From NCBI GenBank assembly GCA_022385805.1, contig MU277681.1:196160-260159 (forward strand): 64,000 bases of DNA, given 5' to 3'. The notes below the pieces were generated by a model. The model ran no database searches and was not told the origin of the DNA. It saw only the letters and a program-made list of their open reading frames with translations. A program made the translations under genes and the position numbers. Below, piece after piece: positions 46,626-62,189 of the stretch (positions within the stretch are counted from its first letter, which is position 1; every line of letters starts with the position of its first letter). The stretch is from Pilatotrama ljubarskyi. Its lineage: Eukaryota > Basidiomycota > Agaricomycetes > Polyporales > Polyporaceae.

Positions 46626-49045
46626 CTAGTGTCGTGGCAACAGCCCAGCCTCGAGACTGGACTCCTGAACAGGACTAGCTAGCTCTTCGAGGGGGTAGGT
46701 AGGACTGACACTCTGCGGCCCTAGTCCGCTATGCCTTACTTCTTCCGAAGGAGAGATAGGGGAGCTTTCAGGTTCGGCTTCTTTGAGCGTCCTCCACTCT
46801 TCGTCGACTACCAAAGAGTCACCGGCACGAAGTTGCACTTCCCGCATGAGGAGGCATGACAATAGGCCGGCAACCGATATCCCGATCGTTACCAGCCAGA
46901 TGAGCCGCGTCGCACGGGCGAACGCTGCGCGAACTTCCTCGCGCAGCGACTCCGGCAGACTGGAGATCGTGCCGATGGCGGCGTACGCGATCTGGGCGCC
47001 GTCTGGCAAGCGGGAAGTGAATGAGGTTGGCAGGTCACGGATGAGCACGTTCTGGAGGATGGTGCCGCCGACGACGATGCCCCATCCCTTTCTCAAGATG
47101 AGTCCCTAAAAGCACATGAGTCGGCGAAGAGGACGTACCTGAGCGACCATGCGAGTGAAGGTGAAGAATGCCAGAGCATGCGTGATCTCCGAGGCGGACA
47201 AGGGCGCCAGAACCGCGAACTGCGTGCTGATCCACACTATCCCCAAGCCAATGGAGACCGGTATCTGCAGAGCCAAGTACAGGGCGCGGGAGCTTCGCTG
47301 GTCCAACAGTGACAACAGACCGAAGCCCACGATCGTCACTGCCCATCCGATGTAGTTCTGAAAGCGATAGCCATTTAGGACCTGTACGGAAAGCCCGGCG
47401 ACGATGGCAGCCGCTGGGATGAACGCCGCGAGCATGAGCATGTCGACGTCCGAGCCCAGCGCGCTCGCCTCTTGAGCGGCTTGGAGGTACACTGGGTAGT
47501 AGTCTGACCGAAGGCGAGTTAGAGACATAGACCCCGACAAGAAGCTTTAGGAAAAATCGAACAGATGGTTGCTAGAGAGCTGATGCCATGCAGGAATGTG
47601 CCCAGATATCTGCGGGTCCATCAGATGGCACGAGCACATCCAATTTCCAGGCTTACTCACCCTGCCAGCGTTGTACGATCCGTGTAGAAGGATCGAGGAA
47701 CCTGCGATGATGATATGAGCGTCTCATACTGAATTACTGTTAATACTCTCACTGTGGGGCGCGCAATCCAAGACCGCTCGATCACGAAAAAGGCTCCCAT
47801 GCCCAAAAGCCCTACTACCAACAATACGAGAACTTGAGGCGATGACCACGCATGTTCTATGCCTCCCCATGTCATTGCCACGAAGATGAGGACAGTGCTT
47901 CCCGTCACCAGACTCGCTCCGCTGTAAGGAAAGACTCATCAGTGAGCGGGTGAATGAATGGTACGTTATGTGACCCACGGCAGGTCCATCCGTTTCGAAC
48001 CAGTTCGGTCACGATCAGGTGATATGCTGGTGCGCAAGAAGATGAGATTAGAGCTGTTTTGCTCGCCCCCAAATTCCTTGGGTGGAGCGTCCTAGGCCAA
48101 TCATATCGCTGGATTTTTGGGCGCCTTACCATTCAAGGCAGGTGGTCAAAGTTTCCCTGGCCAGCAGAACAGCTCTATTGAGAACGAGGGCGATAGCGCA
48201 GATCGGGATATTCAAGAAGAATAACCAACGCCATGCACCATGTTGGGCTAGCGCCCCTCCAATCGGCGGACCGATCGCACTATATGCCAGTAGCAGTTGG
48301 TGAGCGCGACGGAACGCCCCTCTTTACCCGACTTGCGCACCATGCGAACGCCCATGCTCTACACATGACGTAAGTCACAATCTATGTCACGGACGAAGTG
48401 AGCGGCTCTTACGCAGCGGTCATGCCTTGCAACTTGCCCCGTTCAGGAAGGGGGACGAGGTCGGCGTAGATGATTTCCGTGACAGATAAACATCCACCGC
48501 CGCCAAAACCTTGAACAGCTGGAATGGGCAGCGGAACATGAGTGTGAGTAGCTGCCCTCAGACGTAAGTGATCTACAGGGATCTGCTCACCTCTCCCGGC
48601 TATCAGCATGTTCATGTTCTGCGCAGAACCCGAAATACCCGAGCCTAGCGCAAACACCAGGACGAATGCGAGAAAGACCGGTTTCCTTCCAAAAACAGAG
48701 ACGACATGGCCGATGAATGGAAGGACAGCGGACGATGCGACCGTGTACGCGCCACCGGCCCAGATGAAGTCAGTGCCGTCTAGGCTACTGACAATGGTCG
48801 GGAGGGTGGTTGAAACGGCAGTCTGATAGTTGAGATTAGCGAGTACGAGCGGCTATGTAGGGTATTGCGATCCCGACGCACCAAGTCAAGCGCGGAGAGC
48901 ATGTCCACGATTACGCTCGAGAGGTAGACCATCCAGAAGACCAAATCCCACTTGCCGGCCGTTTTTGGAGAGCCTCTGCAGATTCGTATCAGCTATGACA
49001 GGCCTTTCCAATATGTTGACACGGAGGCGCGTACTGTTGGTCCAT
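46626..49045 (-). CDS. MFS transporter (DHA-type drug/metabolite exporter)
   Basis: Exon 1 is only MDQQ (start 49045). It splices over an intron of about 60 nt to GSPKTAGKWDLVFWMVYLSS, then DLTAVSTTLPTIVSSLDGTD (motif D1 region), FIWAGGAYTVASSAVLPFIG, VSVFGRKPVFLAFVLVFALG and SGISGSAQNMNMLIAGR (motif A, R-rich loop). Next are AVQGFGGGGCLSVTEIIYAD, LVPLPERGKLQGMTA, GPPIGGALAQHGAWRWLFFL (motif C, GPPIGG) and NIPICAIAL. The second half has VLIFVAMTWGG, VVGLLGMGAFFVIE, DYYPVYLQAAQ, IGWAVTIVGFGLLSLLDQRS, IWLVTIGISVAGLLSCLLMR and a cytosolic acidic tail ending LEAGLLPRH at 46626. Motif C marks drug:H+ antiporter exporters, probably 14-span. Its place beside biosynthetic-type genes suggests product export (inference). 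Confidence 0.9.
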
Positions 49046-50192
49046 GGCCACGCTTGAGAGAGTAGAGGCCGCGGGTCGACTTCGAACCGTAGCGGACGGG
49101 AGGAGAACTCTAGATGGTTGACTGGAAGAGGGATTGAACTATATTAGGCCGGCCTTCGTCGTCGTACGCCAGCCTGGCTGCATAGAGTCGGCGAGGCAAC
49201 GGCGTGCTCGGGTGGCTGAGGGCAGTCACAGTATACCGCGTGAAGAGGCGATGCCGCAGCCCGAAGAGCGCTGTCCGCCGTGAGGAAAGCAGACTATACT
49301 CGGAGAGTACGGACATGCCCCGCTTCTCCACCCATAGCGCTGTCCCCGAGCTGGACAGCCATAGATTCGACTCCCTGCTTCCCCGTCTCATCAGCATCCG
49401 AGAATAGGGCAAGAAGGGCATTGGTGGGGGAACCTGTATCAGAACGCCGCCGACGGTCAACACATCGTCTTCCTTAGCATCCGGATGATACAGTTCGGGC
49501 ATATCGAACAAGTCTGCTCCACAGTGATGGTTTATGACTTCCCGGTGACTGGATGCACATGCACGAGGGGATCCTAACACATCCAACGATGTCAGGCGAA
49601 CTTGGGCGCGACAACGCATGACTCACGGTAAATTCTTAGATTGCCTATCGAGGGCGATGCCGTCCGGGAAGCCTAGATCTGTCCACGACGAACTCAAATG
49701 TCCACAGGTCTTCCACAGTACAGCGTCACAGTACAGCGCTCTACAACCACATCTGACGCTCTCCAATCGGTCACAGCCTACTTATAGGAACGGCGGCGAT
49801 TCTAAGTCACTGATGGTGTGCATTCGGTGGCAAGCAGGACCTCGAGGTGACGACGCCAGAATAAGGACACCACCGGGCAACCTATGTGCATGGCCCTGTT
49901 GATCAACATTGTGGGAGTCTCCTGTCGCGCCAAAGACATCGAGAACCAGTCACGGGATGGTTGATCAGCGAAGGTCAAGGGTCGCCTGCTTCACAGGCCT
50001 TGCGGTTGCTCGTCAGCACGGCTGGCCACGGGGGTTGGACATACCTGAGAGCGCTGAGAACCGTCCTCCCAACCGATAGTCATGAGCGAGCATGAGATAC
50101 AATGGTACAAGTTAGCAGCACAACAGCGTAGGATATCAGAGAGCACCACGAAAAACGTCCGGCCACACGACATCCAACAATAGAATCGAATA
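49046..50192. other. Intergenic with one unsupported 169-codon frame
   Basis: A minus-strand frame at 49110-49619 (MRCRAQVRLTSLDVLG...) is open for 169 codons and rather Ser/Arg/Leu-rich. It has no recognisable domain, and its upstream sequence offers no clear first exon, so it is not called as a gene. The MFS promoter and the PRP2 3' flank must lie here. Confidence 0.3.
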
Positions 50193-54012
<3,820 letters not shown>

Positions 54013-54352
54013 GGAGGTAGGAAGAAGAGGAGAGTTGACTGGGCGTGCCATCTAGCCGCGCTTTGGAATGCGCTGGGCGTCTACCTGATTCAGTACGAAG
54101 CGCCCGTGCACCTATGTACGTCGGCTTCGCTGAGTCTTGCAAGTTGCTCACTCACCACGACCACACTAGTTCTGACTCTGCTAGACTCTGGCACAAGATG
54201 CGATGAGTCGCACACTAGCCGCACCATCTCCTATCTACTCTCTGTCTGCTGGTCATCTGCTTTGTTGACGTGCTCCTGTGCCTTGCTAGACGTGCCATGG
54301 GTCTCGCATCACATTGTCTGGTTTATAGCAAGTCCTGTACTGGCTGAGAAAG

Positions 54353-54360
54353 TATAAAAG
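54353..54360 (+). promoter_or_regulatory. TATA box for alpha/beta hydrolase gene
   Basis: TATAAAAG lies 83 bp before the ATG at 54443 within the 430-bp divergent region shared with PRP2. Confidence 0.6.
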
Positions 54361-54442
54361 CAAGGGATTGCTCTGGCAGCTGCGGAACCCGGGATAGCCT
54401 GCTGTATCGTGCTTCTGCTCGACCCCAAGATCCTGCGCTGCA

Positions 54443-55514
54443 ATGACTGCCCGGACCCAGGTCAAGACCATTACCGTGGACGACGGCGTCGACGTGTTCT
54501 ACCGTGAGGCTGTACCGGCCTCTGCTCAGAATCCCGGCACATTGCCTGTCGTCTTGCTCCTGCACGGCTTTCCTTCGTCCTCGTTCCAATACCGTAACCT
54601 CATCCCTCGCTTGGCTGCCGAGTACAGAGTCATTGCTCCCGACTTGCCAGGGTACGGCTTTACCGTCGTTCCCGACAACCGCAAGTACGAGTACTCGTTT
54701 GCCTCTCTCGCGAAGACGATCACAGCGTTCCTCGACGCGTTGAAGATCGAGCGGTTCGCCGTGTACGCTTTCGACTACGGCGCGCCGACGATTTTCCGGT
54801 TAGTCGTCTCGGTCTACCATACTACGCGCCCGCAAGCTGATTGTTTTCTGGTCGTTCAGGATCGCTCTCCAGCGCCCCCATGCTATCCGTGCCCTGATCA
54901 GTCAGAATGGGAACGCCTACGTCGAGGGTATGGGAGAGGAATTCTGGGCACCCTGGAAGAAGGCTTGGGCGGACCCGACCCCGGAGAACATAAAGGCCCT
55001 GGAGCCTCTCCTGTCCTTCGAGACAACTAAGTCCCAGGTGTGCTTTCCCTTGCACTATTACCATTCGTCACCTAGTCGTGCTCATCGGCTCAACTCTAAT
55101 AGTATACCACCGGTTCGCCGGACCCCTCCGTCATCCCGCCCGAGACGTACCACCTCGACTATTACCTCGTGACGCGTCCGGGGAACACCGACATCCAGGT
55201 CGCGTTGGCCTTGGACTACAAGAGCAATCTCGCGCTGTACCCCGAGTTCCAGAAGTACTTCCGCGAGTACCGCCCGCCGACCCTGGCGGTGTGGGGCAAG
55301 AATGACCAGATCTTCATTGCCCCCGGTGCGGAGGCGTTTAAGAGGGACAATCCAGACGCGATCGTGAAACTCATTGATGCTGGACATTTTGTCTTGTGAG
55401 TGCGATTGCGTCGTTCGCTTGAGTTGGTTCATCGCTGACAAGAATTCAAGGGAGACTGCGTTGGATGAGGTCGCTGCTGAGATCTTAGCTTTCCTCGCCA
55501 AAGTAGGGTTCTAG
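54443..55514 (+). CDS. Alpha/beta hydrolase, epoxide-hydrolase/dehalogenase-like
   Basis: The start MTARTQVKTITVDDGVDVFY leads to VVLLLHGFPSSSFQYRNLIP (HGFP oxyanion motif), YRVIAPDLPGYGFT and the nucleophile elbow VYAFDYGAPT, where the nucleophile position is Asp, as in epoxide hydrolases and haloalkane dehalogenases rather than Ser esterases. Cap-region exons give AIRALISQNGNAYVEGMGEE, FWAPWKKAWADPTPENIKAL, PPETYHLDYYLVTRPGN and YPEFQKYFREYRPPTLAVWG. The acid KNDQIFIAPGAEAF precedes the catalytic His in VKLIDAGHFVL. After a last intron it ends EVAAEILAFLAKVGF at TAG 55512-55514. Four introns. Length (about 290 residues) and motifs indicate a complete cytosolic enzyme. Substrate unknown. Confidence 0.9.
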
Positions 55515-55738
55515 AGAGCTAGGACAGAGGGGTCGTGTGGTTGCCACCCTGGCTTTCGGAGTATACGCTGTTCCGTGCATGTGCACTGCTAAGCCGTTCA
55601 TGGAGCATGCAGGTCCGTAAATATACAAGTCACCGCCTCGTACAAATGTAGGGGCTCTGCAGCGTTCTCTCGCCAAGTTATTCTGCGCACGAGTCATGAC
55701 ATCTCAACCACAACGCAAGATCAGACACAGGGCCGCTT

Positions 55739-58453
55739 TCAGGCTGCAGCCCCGGACTGGCCGAACAATTGCCTGACGAATGCCTCGGCGTTGGGTTCAC
55801 GACCTAGGAAGTCCTGCACATGATGTGGTGAGTCCTTCAGTGGAGGACCCTGTATGCATATCGGAGCCCACCTTGAGAAGCTCCATCTCGTCCTTGCTGC
55901 TTCCCGGAAGAATGACCTTCTCGCGATAGAGCCGGCCACGCGCGGGGTCGAGCGGATCCGGCTTGAACACTGTCGCGTACATGTCTGCCGCGAAGACGAG
56001 CGAGTACAGGTAGCCGTAAAGTCCGACGTCGTACCCGCCCGCAATGTGACGGAGCGTAGCTTGGCCAGGCCCGAGGTTGACGCACTTGACGAGTGCGATG
56101 TTCTCTCGCATCTCGCTCCATAGGTTGGTGTAGTCAGCGGATTCTGCCGGTGCAGGGTCAGCAACGGTGAGGAGGAGCGAACGGAGGGTCTCACCCTGGT
56201 CAACGTGCACCTTCAGGTCGAACATGGAGTAGCAAACCTGGTTGATGTAGAACATGCCAACATTGACGTATCGGCTGCATATCTCAATGAGCTTGCGCCA
56301 TGGAATGAGGAGCACAGGCATACTCACCTCTGGACTATCTTCTCGATGAGCGCGCTATCCAGCGGCTTCCCGGTCTCGTAGTGGCTGGACATGCGCGCGA
56401 GGACCTTCGGCTCGTAACACCTGTGGTCGGCTCAGACATCAATGGTCACCCAGTAGACAACGTCGACTGTATATACCAGTTCTCCAGCATCTGCGAAGGC
56501 GCCTCACCAAAATCGAGCGCAACGGTGGTCCCGTGGAACCGCGCGAAGCGCGTCTTGCTGAGCAGCTCGTGAAAGACGTGCCCGATCTCGTGAAAAAACA
56601 TGACGACGTCCGCGTGCTGCATTAGCGCGGGCTTCTGCGGCGTCGGTTTCGCGAGGTTCGCAACCATCGCTGCGAGAGGGTAGTTCCGCGTGCCGTCCTC
56701 CTTCGTGTACCCGGGAATGAGCGGCCAGACGGCGGCGCCGGAGTACTTTGATTCTGCAACAGTAGCGAACGAAGCAGTGAGGGGGTGATGGTGACCCTGA
56801 GAGGGGAGAAAAACGTGCCTCGAGGGTAAATATCGAGGTGACAGTACCCGATGAAGTCCGACTCGTCTTTCGCATCCTTCTCCCACACAGCGAATTGCTG
56901 GACGTCTGCCAAAGTGCAATCAGGCGACCATGGACTCGACGCGCTCGGAAGTTTGACTTACCTGGGTGCCACATCTCTCCCTCCACCTCCACAAACTTTA
57001 CTCCCAGGAGATTCTGGTAGATCTCGAGAATAGCAGGAACGACGACCGAGACGGGGAAGTGGTTCTTGACGAGCTGGTCGTCGAGACTCAGGCTCTCCTC
57101 GACGAACTTGCGTTCGTAGTATTTGGAGTCCCAGATGTAGAATTCGCCATCAAACGGGAACCCTTTTTCTTCGTGCTCCCTCTTCTTCAGCGCCAGCAGC
57201 CTCTCGCGATCCTTGAGGCCGACGGGACGCAGCTTCTGTTGGAGGTCGTTGAGGAACTGCCAATTGGGCGCGTGAGGTGAGGCGGATCGACAGAACACAC
57301 AGCAGGCCATACCTCGTCAACAGCCTTGGCGGTCTTCGCCATTTTGACTTCCACGACGTACTCCGCCCACGTCGGGTACCCCAGCAGCTTGGCGACCTGC
57401 CGACGGAGGTCAAGGATCTTGTCCAGCAGGGGCACGTTGACCTCGAGTCGACTCTCGAAGCGTTGATATCCGATGCGGCGAGTGTCCGGGTTCTCGGCGA
57501 ACTTGAACTGGAAAGGGTGAGATGAGCGTTTTGATCAGCAAGGCTGAGATGAGTGAACGCGTACAAGGGGCATGACGTCGGGCCACTGGAAAGTCACATC
57601 GTAGACTTCCTTGTCGCCCTCGGTACGCTTCGTGTAGCCTGAGATGACGTCTGCGGGAACGCCCTTGAGCTCTTCCAGAGTAAATGACATGGTGCCCTAG
57701 GCACCCATATGATCCGTCAAGACTGCCGACTCATCTTGTTGACAAAGCGGGCAGGACGTACCTTCTCTTCATTACAATTTTTCTGCACAGATGTACTCAG
57801 AACAAATGGATCTCCAAGGCAAGGACTACTCACGCAAAACTCGGAGCAAGTCTGAGAAAGCTCCTTGTTCAGCTTCGTCAACTTCTCCCTCTCCGCATCA
57901 GGCAGCGCAAGACCAGCGCGGGATCCCTCCAAGATCATCTTGTCCACCAACCGCTGCTCCTCGGGTGAGAGCTCCTTGTCTGAATCCTCAATGTTTTTCT
58001 TGGCAGCCTGTTTCGCGCGGAATACGTCGAGCCGCATAGACGAATCGACGCGGAAGTCCTGCACGAGGACTTCGGCCTCATTCGCGGCATCGCGGAGTTC
58101 CTTGGAGCGCGAGACGTTCTGGTAGAATGTGAGTGGGTCGGTGGTAGTGCTGCGCTTGGCCTCTGCAAGTGCAAGGGCGAGCTGTGTCCGTCGCATTGAT
58201 ATCCTCCAAGGATAATCCGTCCATTGTAACAATTACTCACGAAGACCTGGTAGCGGCAGACTTAGCTCGCTCCCCGTCGCGTCGTAGGTATTTCGACACA
58301 TACCGACTCGAAATTGCATTCCTCCGGTCTGAGGGCGGCCACACGGTCCTCGGTAGCACGGTACTCCATGATTGCGTCCTTTGTAAGTTTGAGCACTTCT
58401 TCGGGCGCATGGGTCCACCTCGGGGCTGCCTGGGGCGGGGTGAGTGTCGCCAT
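55739..58453 (-). CDS. M3-family zinc oligopeptidase (saccharolysin/thimet type), copy 2
   Basis: Paralogue of the gene at 4602-7432, in opposite orientation about 50 kb away. The start at 58453 (MATLTPPQAAPRWTHAPEEV) aligns with copy 1; an upstream in-frame Met is less likely. Visible motifs are QDFRVDSSMRLDVFRAKQAA, ELSPEEQRLVDKMILEGSRA, SRAGLALPDAEREKLTKLNK, the zinc site FFHEIGHVFHELLSKTRFA (HExxH near 56590), DFGEAPSQMLENW with the third ligand Glu, and GGYDVGLYGYLYSLVFAADM near the C-terminus. It ends EAFVRQLFGQSGAAA at the stop 55739-55741. No frame break was seen, so both copies appear functional. The two differ at many positions, consistent with an older duplication. Confidence 0.93.
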
Positions 58454-58507
58454 CTTTATATTTAATCCAGGGAGTTGGTGCTGGTGTAGTGCGCACGAAA
58501 GTCGTTG

Positions 58508-58947
58508 CGTGACGCTCTTCAAATATCCTCCTCTACGGGGGGCAAGGTAGCTCGGGCTGCGAACTTAATCCGGCCTGTCGTGCGTTGATAGATGTTAACA
58601 CCGCCTTCCGCTGCGCACATCGCCTCAAGAAGCAGCATCGCGGGGTTCCTTACCTCCATCATCAGGCAAATGGAGTGAGCATGCCCAAATCCCGTCGAAA
58701 AGACCATTCGGATTGCACGACAATTGGATGTGGATCGCGAGGAAGGTGGCGAGGACCCGTAGCACGTCGCGGCGCACAAACTTACATGCCTGCCTTTCTG
58801 GGATCCACTGCGACGATGGCGTCCGCCGCCCGGGCGATTTGATTTCTGCGACTTGTCGGCGACAATGCAAAGTCTCGAGACTCGTCAGGCACTGTGGTTT
58901 ATGCAAGTTATCGCGGTCTCTGGTTAGGCGGTGGGCATGGATTCGGA
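58508..58947. repeat. Segment A of a dispersed duplicate (pairs with 60507-60935)
   Basis: Shares extended blocks with segment B: TTCAAATATCC, ATCATCAGGCAAATGGAG, GACAATTGGATGTGGATCGC and the end TTATCGCGGT. On the minus strand it translates partly to FLAIHIQLSCNPNG and ACSLHLPDD before a frame break (GGTAAG versus GCTAG in B), so it looks like a decayed coding fragment of unknown family. It lies right upstream of M3 copy 2. Confidence 0.7.
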
Positions 58948-59489
58948 TAGCGGAAGGGGCCTAGCCTGCGAGCCCTCCACGGCGGAGCGGGGCGCGGGAG
59001 AGTCTGGCGTGCGTGTGGTCTCGTACCCAGACGATGGTGTGATACAGTCCAACTCTGCCAAAATCTTCCAGATGCAGTCGTGGACTCTGACCAGACAGCA
59101 TACTGAGAAAGTGGCCGTACACCGAACACACCACCAGGAGAGCAGCCGCCGTACGCCAACGAGTTGCCATCTCCGCGAGAATGCAGCGCCAGACGTGAAA
59201 TCGCCCGGCGCATTCACGCGCAAACGCCCACTCTCGCATCGCTGCGCTCATGCTCGACGCTCGCATTCTCTATGTCCTCCTCCACCATTTTCGTTTGCAT
59301 TTACCGTATTGCCGATGATGTCACCGTACCGTAGCCCGTAGATTCCACATCAGTATATAGTCCGTGCTTGGTTCCACACTACGGGAGTTCTCCGACTTCT
59401 CGGGCACACTTACTACGCATATCTTCACACTCATATCTCTCCCCTGCGACAGCTCTAGCGGACTCACCCTCATTTCGACAGCCCACGGC
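58948..59489. other. Unassigned sequence between repeat A and the PRP2 fragment
   Basis: About 540 bp with open frames on both strands (for example 58961-59266 minus) but no motif or homology to the rest of the window that I could see. Confidence 0.35.
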
Positions 59490-60466
59490 ATCGGCAGGCA
59501 GTTTCTTGCACGTCCTCTTGGGCGGCTACGATCTCGTCTTGACCCTGGAGGTGCGGAATGAGCAGCATGTGTGTAGTACCTAAATCGATCACTTACTGTG
59601 AGGATTACCAAGATATCACCTTTGGGCTGGGTGTTGTGAATCTGGAATGCCGACGACACCGGCAGGAACTGGAGCACAGTCAGCATATGGGGAATTATAT
59701 ACCAGTGAATACTTACTATAGAAGACGGGAGCATCGTCGAAATACTCGCTTAACTTCTCCACGTCCGTAGTCGCACTCAAGATCATCAGCCGCAGCTCTG
59801 GTCGGGAGCGTGCGATATCCTGACGATTTCATTGCGGTCACCCACCTGCAAGCAATAACACGAGTGAGAGCTCTGAACACGCACCTTGAGACGAACAAAG
59901 ATATTATCCGTACTCAACGTCCGCTCGTGCGCCTCGTCGATAAACAGCACCGAGTACCCCGCCAAGTCCGGCTCCGTCGGGAACTCGCGGAGGAGCATGT
60001 CGTCGGTCATGTACTTGAGCAACCGTCTTATCGCTCGTGCAGTCCTCGATCTGGACCGAGTAGCCGACTTCGCACCCGACCTTCGTGCCCATCTCCTCCG
60101 CCACACGCGCGGCGACGGACATAGCTGCGACATGCCGCGGGTGTGTACACCCGACCTTCATGCCCTTCGCGGTATAACCGGCTTCATGGAGGTATTGCGG
60201 TATCTGCGTCGATTTTCCTGATCCACCCTCCGCGACAACGATGAGGACCTGATGCTCCTTGATCACTTCCAGGAGCTGGTCGCGGTACTTGTAAATGGGC
60301 AGCGACTTGCGCATCTGCTGAATCTGCTTTGCTGTATGGTGACATGAGCAAACAGTCCGCCTTGCATGTGCGCAGATGGGCATATACCTCGCTTCTCCGC
60401 CTCCTGAAGTTGCTGCTGCCGCATCGTATCCGCGGCGCTCATCGTGCCCTCGCCCGTGAGCAAAGT
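59490..60466 (-). pseudogene. Fragment duplicate of PRP2 helicase gene
   Basis: Corresponds to the parent's segment from the start of the SAADKL exon through the helicase core to the [14 protein letters not shown] region. On the minus strand it reads [19 protein letters not shown], an intron at the parental position, then [59 protein letters not shown] and [15 protein letters not shown]. One extra base near 60016 then shifts frame to [19 protein letters not shown] and [18 protein letters not shown]. Motif I is altered (ETGSGKT to EGGSGKS), and the copy stops mid-core without the C-terminal domains. Retained introns show it arose by DNA duplication, not retroposition. Same strand as the parent, about 7 kb away. 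Confidence 0.88.
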
Positions 60467-60506
60467 CGAGGCTGGCGTGTAAGCACACAGATCAATACGC
60501 AGCGAT

Positions 60507-60935
60507 TCAAATATCCATTGCAACGCGGTCCGAGGCTGGAGAGAATGAGGCCTGTCAAACGATGATAGATGATCATAGTATCACCGCCTTTTTCAGTGCT
60601 GTTCTCCCACTCCGCACATCGCCTCCAGAAGCAGCGTCGCGGGGTTCCTAGCTTCATCATCAGGCAAATGGAGCGAGCATGCCTGAGTTTCGCTGGGAAG
60701 ACCCGTCTGATTCGGATTGCGCGACAATTGGATGTGGATCGCGAGGACATGAATGAGAGCGCGGGAAAGAGTGCCGAGCGCATGTACATAACAACGTGGG
60801 CGTATACTAGGTGCCTTCGTTGGACAGTTGGACTCACTTCAGATTAGGCGCCCGGTGCGTTATCTCTGGCGAGGTGCGTTAGCGCTCGTCCGCCGCTGTG
60901 GCTTATCGCGGTGTCTGGTCGGGGGCTTGGACTCG
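60507..60935. repeat. Segment B of a dispersed duplicate (pairs with 58508-58947)
   Basis: Homologous to segment A over about 430 bp with many substitutions and small indels. On the minus strand a longer open stretch reads RALIHVLAIHIQLSRNPNQT then ACSLHLPDDEARNPATLLLE and AMCGVGEQ, so B preserves the ancestral frame better than A. The parent gene is not in this window and was not recognised. Confidence 0.7.
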
Positions 60936-61043
60936 GATATGGCTGCAGTTATCGTGGCGCAGGTCTTCCTCTTCCCCCGCCACATCGCACGCCCCTCTAG
61001 CTTCTCGCGGTGTTCCTGAGACTCAATCCTGAAGATTTGCGCG

Positions 61044-62189
61044 ATGTCCGACACGGTGCAGTTCATCAACAACCTCTCTGGCGCCTCGGGTGCGCAGGGC
61101 GCGTTCTCGCACTCGCACGGGAGCGGGCCGAGTCACGAGCATGGGCCCGACGAGCATGGGCATACGCATGAGCATCTGGACCATCCCGGTGAGCGTTCAG
61201 TATGGCTTTTGGGGGAGGGGTGGAGGAGCTTACAGGTCGGGATGTAGGCAAGTTTGCGGAGCGAGATATGCCGAACTACTCCTCGCGCAATTTTGAGGAG
61301 CGCGGCTTCACCGTAGGCATCGGCGGGTATGTATACGTTCGCTGGGCTAGGTCAATAATCCTAGCATGGGCCTCTGTACGCTAACTATGCTGCAAGTCCT
61401 GTGGGTTCAGGGAAGACCGCGCTCACCCTTGCGCTATGCCAGAAGCTCCGGAAGGAGTACAATATCGGTGCGTCAGTGCCTGTTGTCTCGCGCTCGTCCA
61501 CCCGATCATAACCTCGCGTCATTCGCTGCCCCTCTGCAGCGACGGTAACGAACGACATCTTCACGAAGGAGGACCAGGAGTTCCTGATCAAGAACAAAGC
61601 GCTGCCGCCGTCGCGCATACTCGCGATCGAGACGGGGGGCTGCCCACACGCGGCGATTCGTGAGGACATCAGCGCGAACATGGGCGCGCTGGAAACCCTG
61701 CAAGCAAAGTACGGCTGTCAGTTGCTGTTCGTGGAAAGCGGTGGGGATAACCTCGCTGCGAACTACTCGCGCGAGCTTGCGGACTACATCATCTATGTCA
61801 TCGATGTCTCGGTGCGTGCGCCCTCGCAGCTTGTCGTTGCACCGTCTGACTGGCTATCATGGTCGGGCAGGGCGGTGACAAGATCCCGAGGAAAGGAGGA
61901 CCTGGGATTTCGCAGTCTGACCTCCTAGTCATCAACAAGGTGAGCACGATATTTCTCCTGTTCGATGTCTGCGGGATCGCTGAAGCGTTGGCAGATCGAT
62001 TTGGCTCCCTACGTTGGCGCATCGCTGGAGGTCATGGAGAGAGACGCGAAGCTGATGCGAGGCGACGGTCCAACCGTGTTCACGAGCGTAAAGCAGGGGA
62101 AGGGCGTGGACGACGTCGTGGATCTCATCCTGGCCGCATGGCGGACTGCAGGAAGTCCCGGAAAGCCTGGTGCTGTTTCAGACGAGTAA
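61044..62189 (+). CDS. ureG: Urease accessory GTPase UreG
   Basis: UreG is the SIMIBI-class GTPase that delivers nickel to apo-urease. The start [20 protein letters not shown] is followed by a His-rich stretch [20 protein letters not shown] (metal-binding, as in plant and fungal UreG). Exons then give [40 protein letters not shown] (P-loop, spliced near 61389), [20 protein letters not shown] and [19 protein letters not shown] (ETGGCPH with the Cys-Pro-His nickel site). Next are [39 protein letters not shown] and SDLLVINK (guanine recognition NKx[19 protein letters not shown]). It ends GKPGAVSDE at 62189. Five introns. Complete and apparently functional, implying urease activity in this fungus. 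Confidence 0.95.

Noticed and set aside
49110..49619. 169-codon minus-strand frame as a gene
   Set aside because: No motif, no convincing promoter or upstream exon, and composition typical of chance frames; left as unassigned sequence.
59800..60490. A second functional DEAH helicase gene
   Set aside because: One-base insertion breaks the frame before the DEAH box, motif I is changed, and all C-terminal domains are missing, so it is called a pseudogene fragment.
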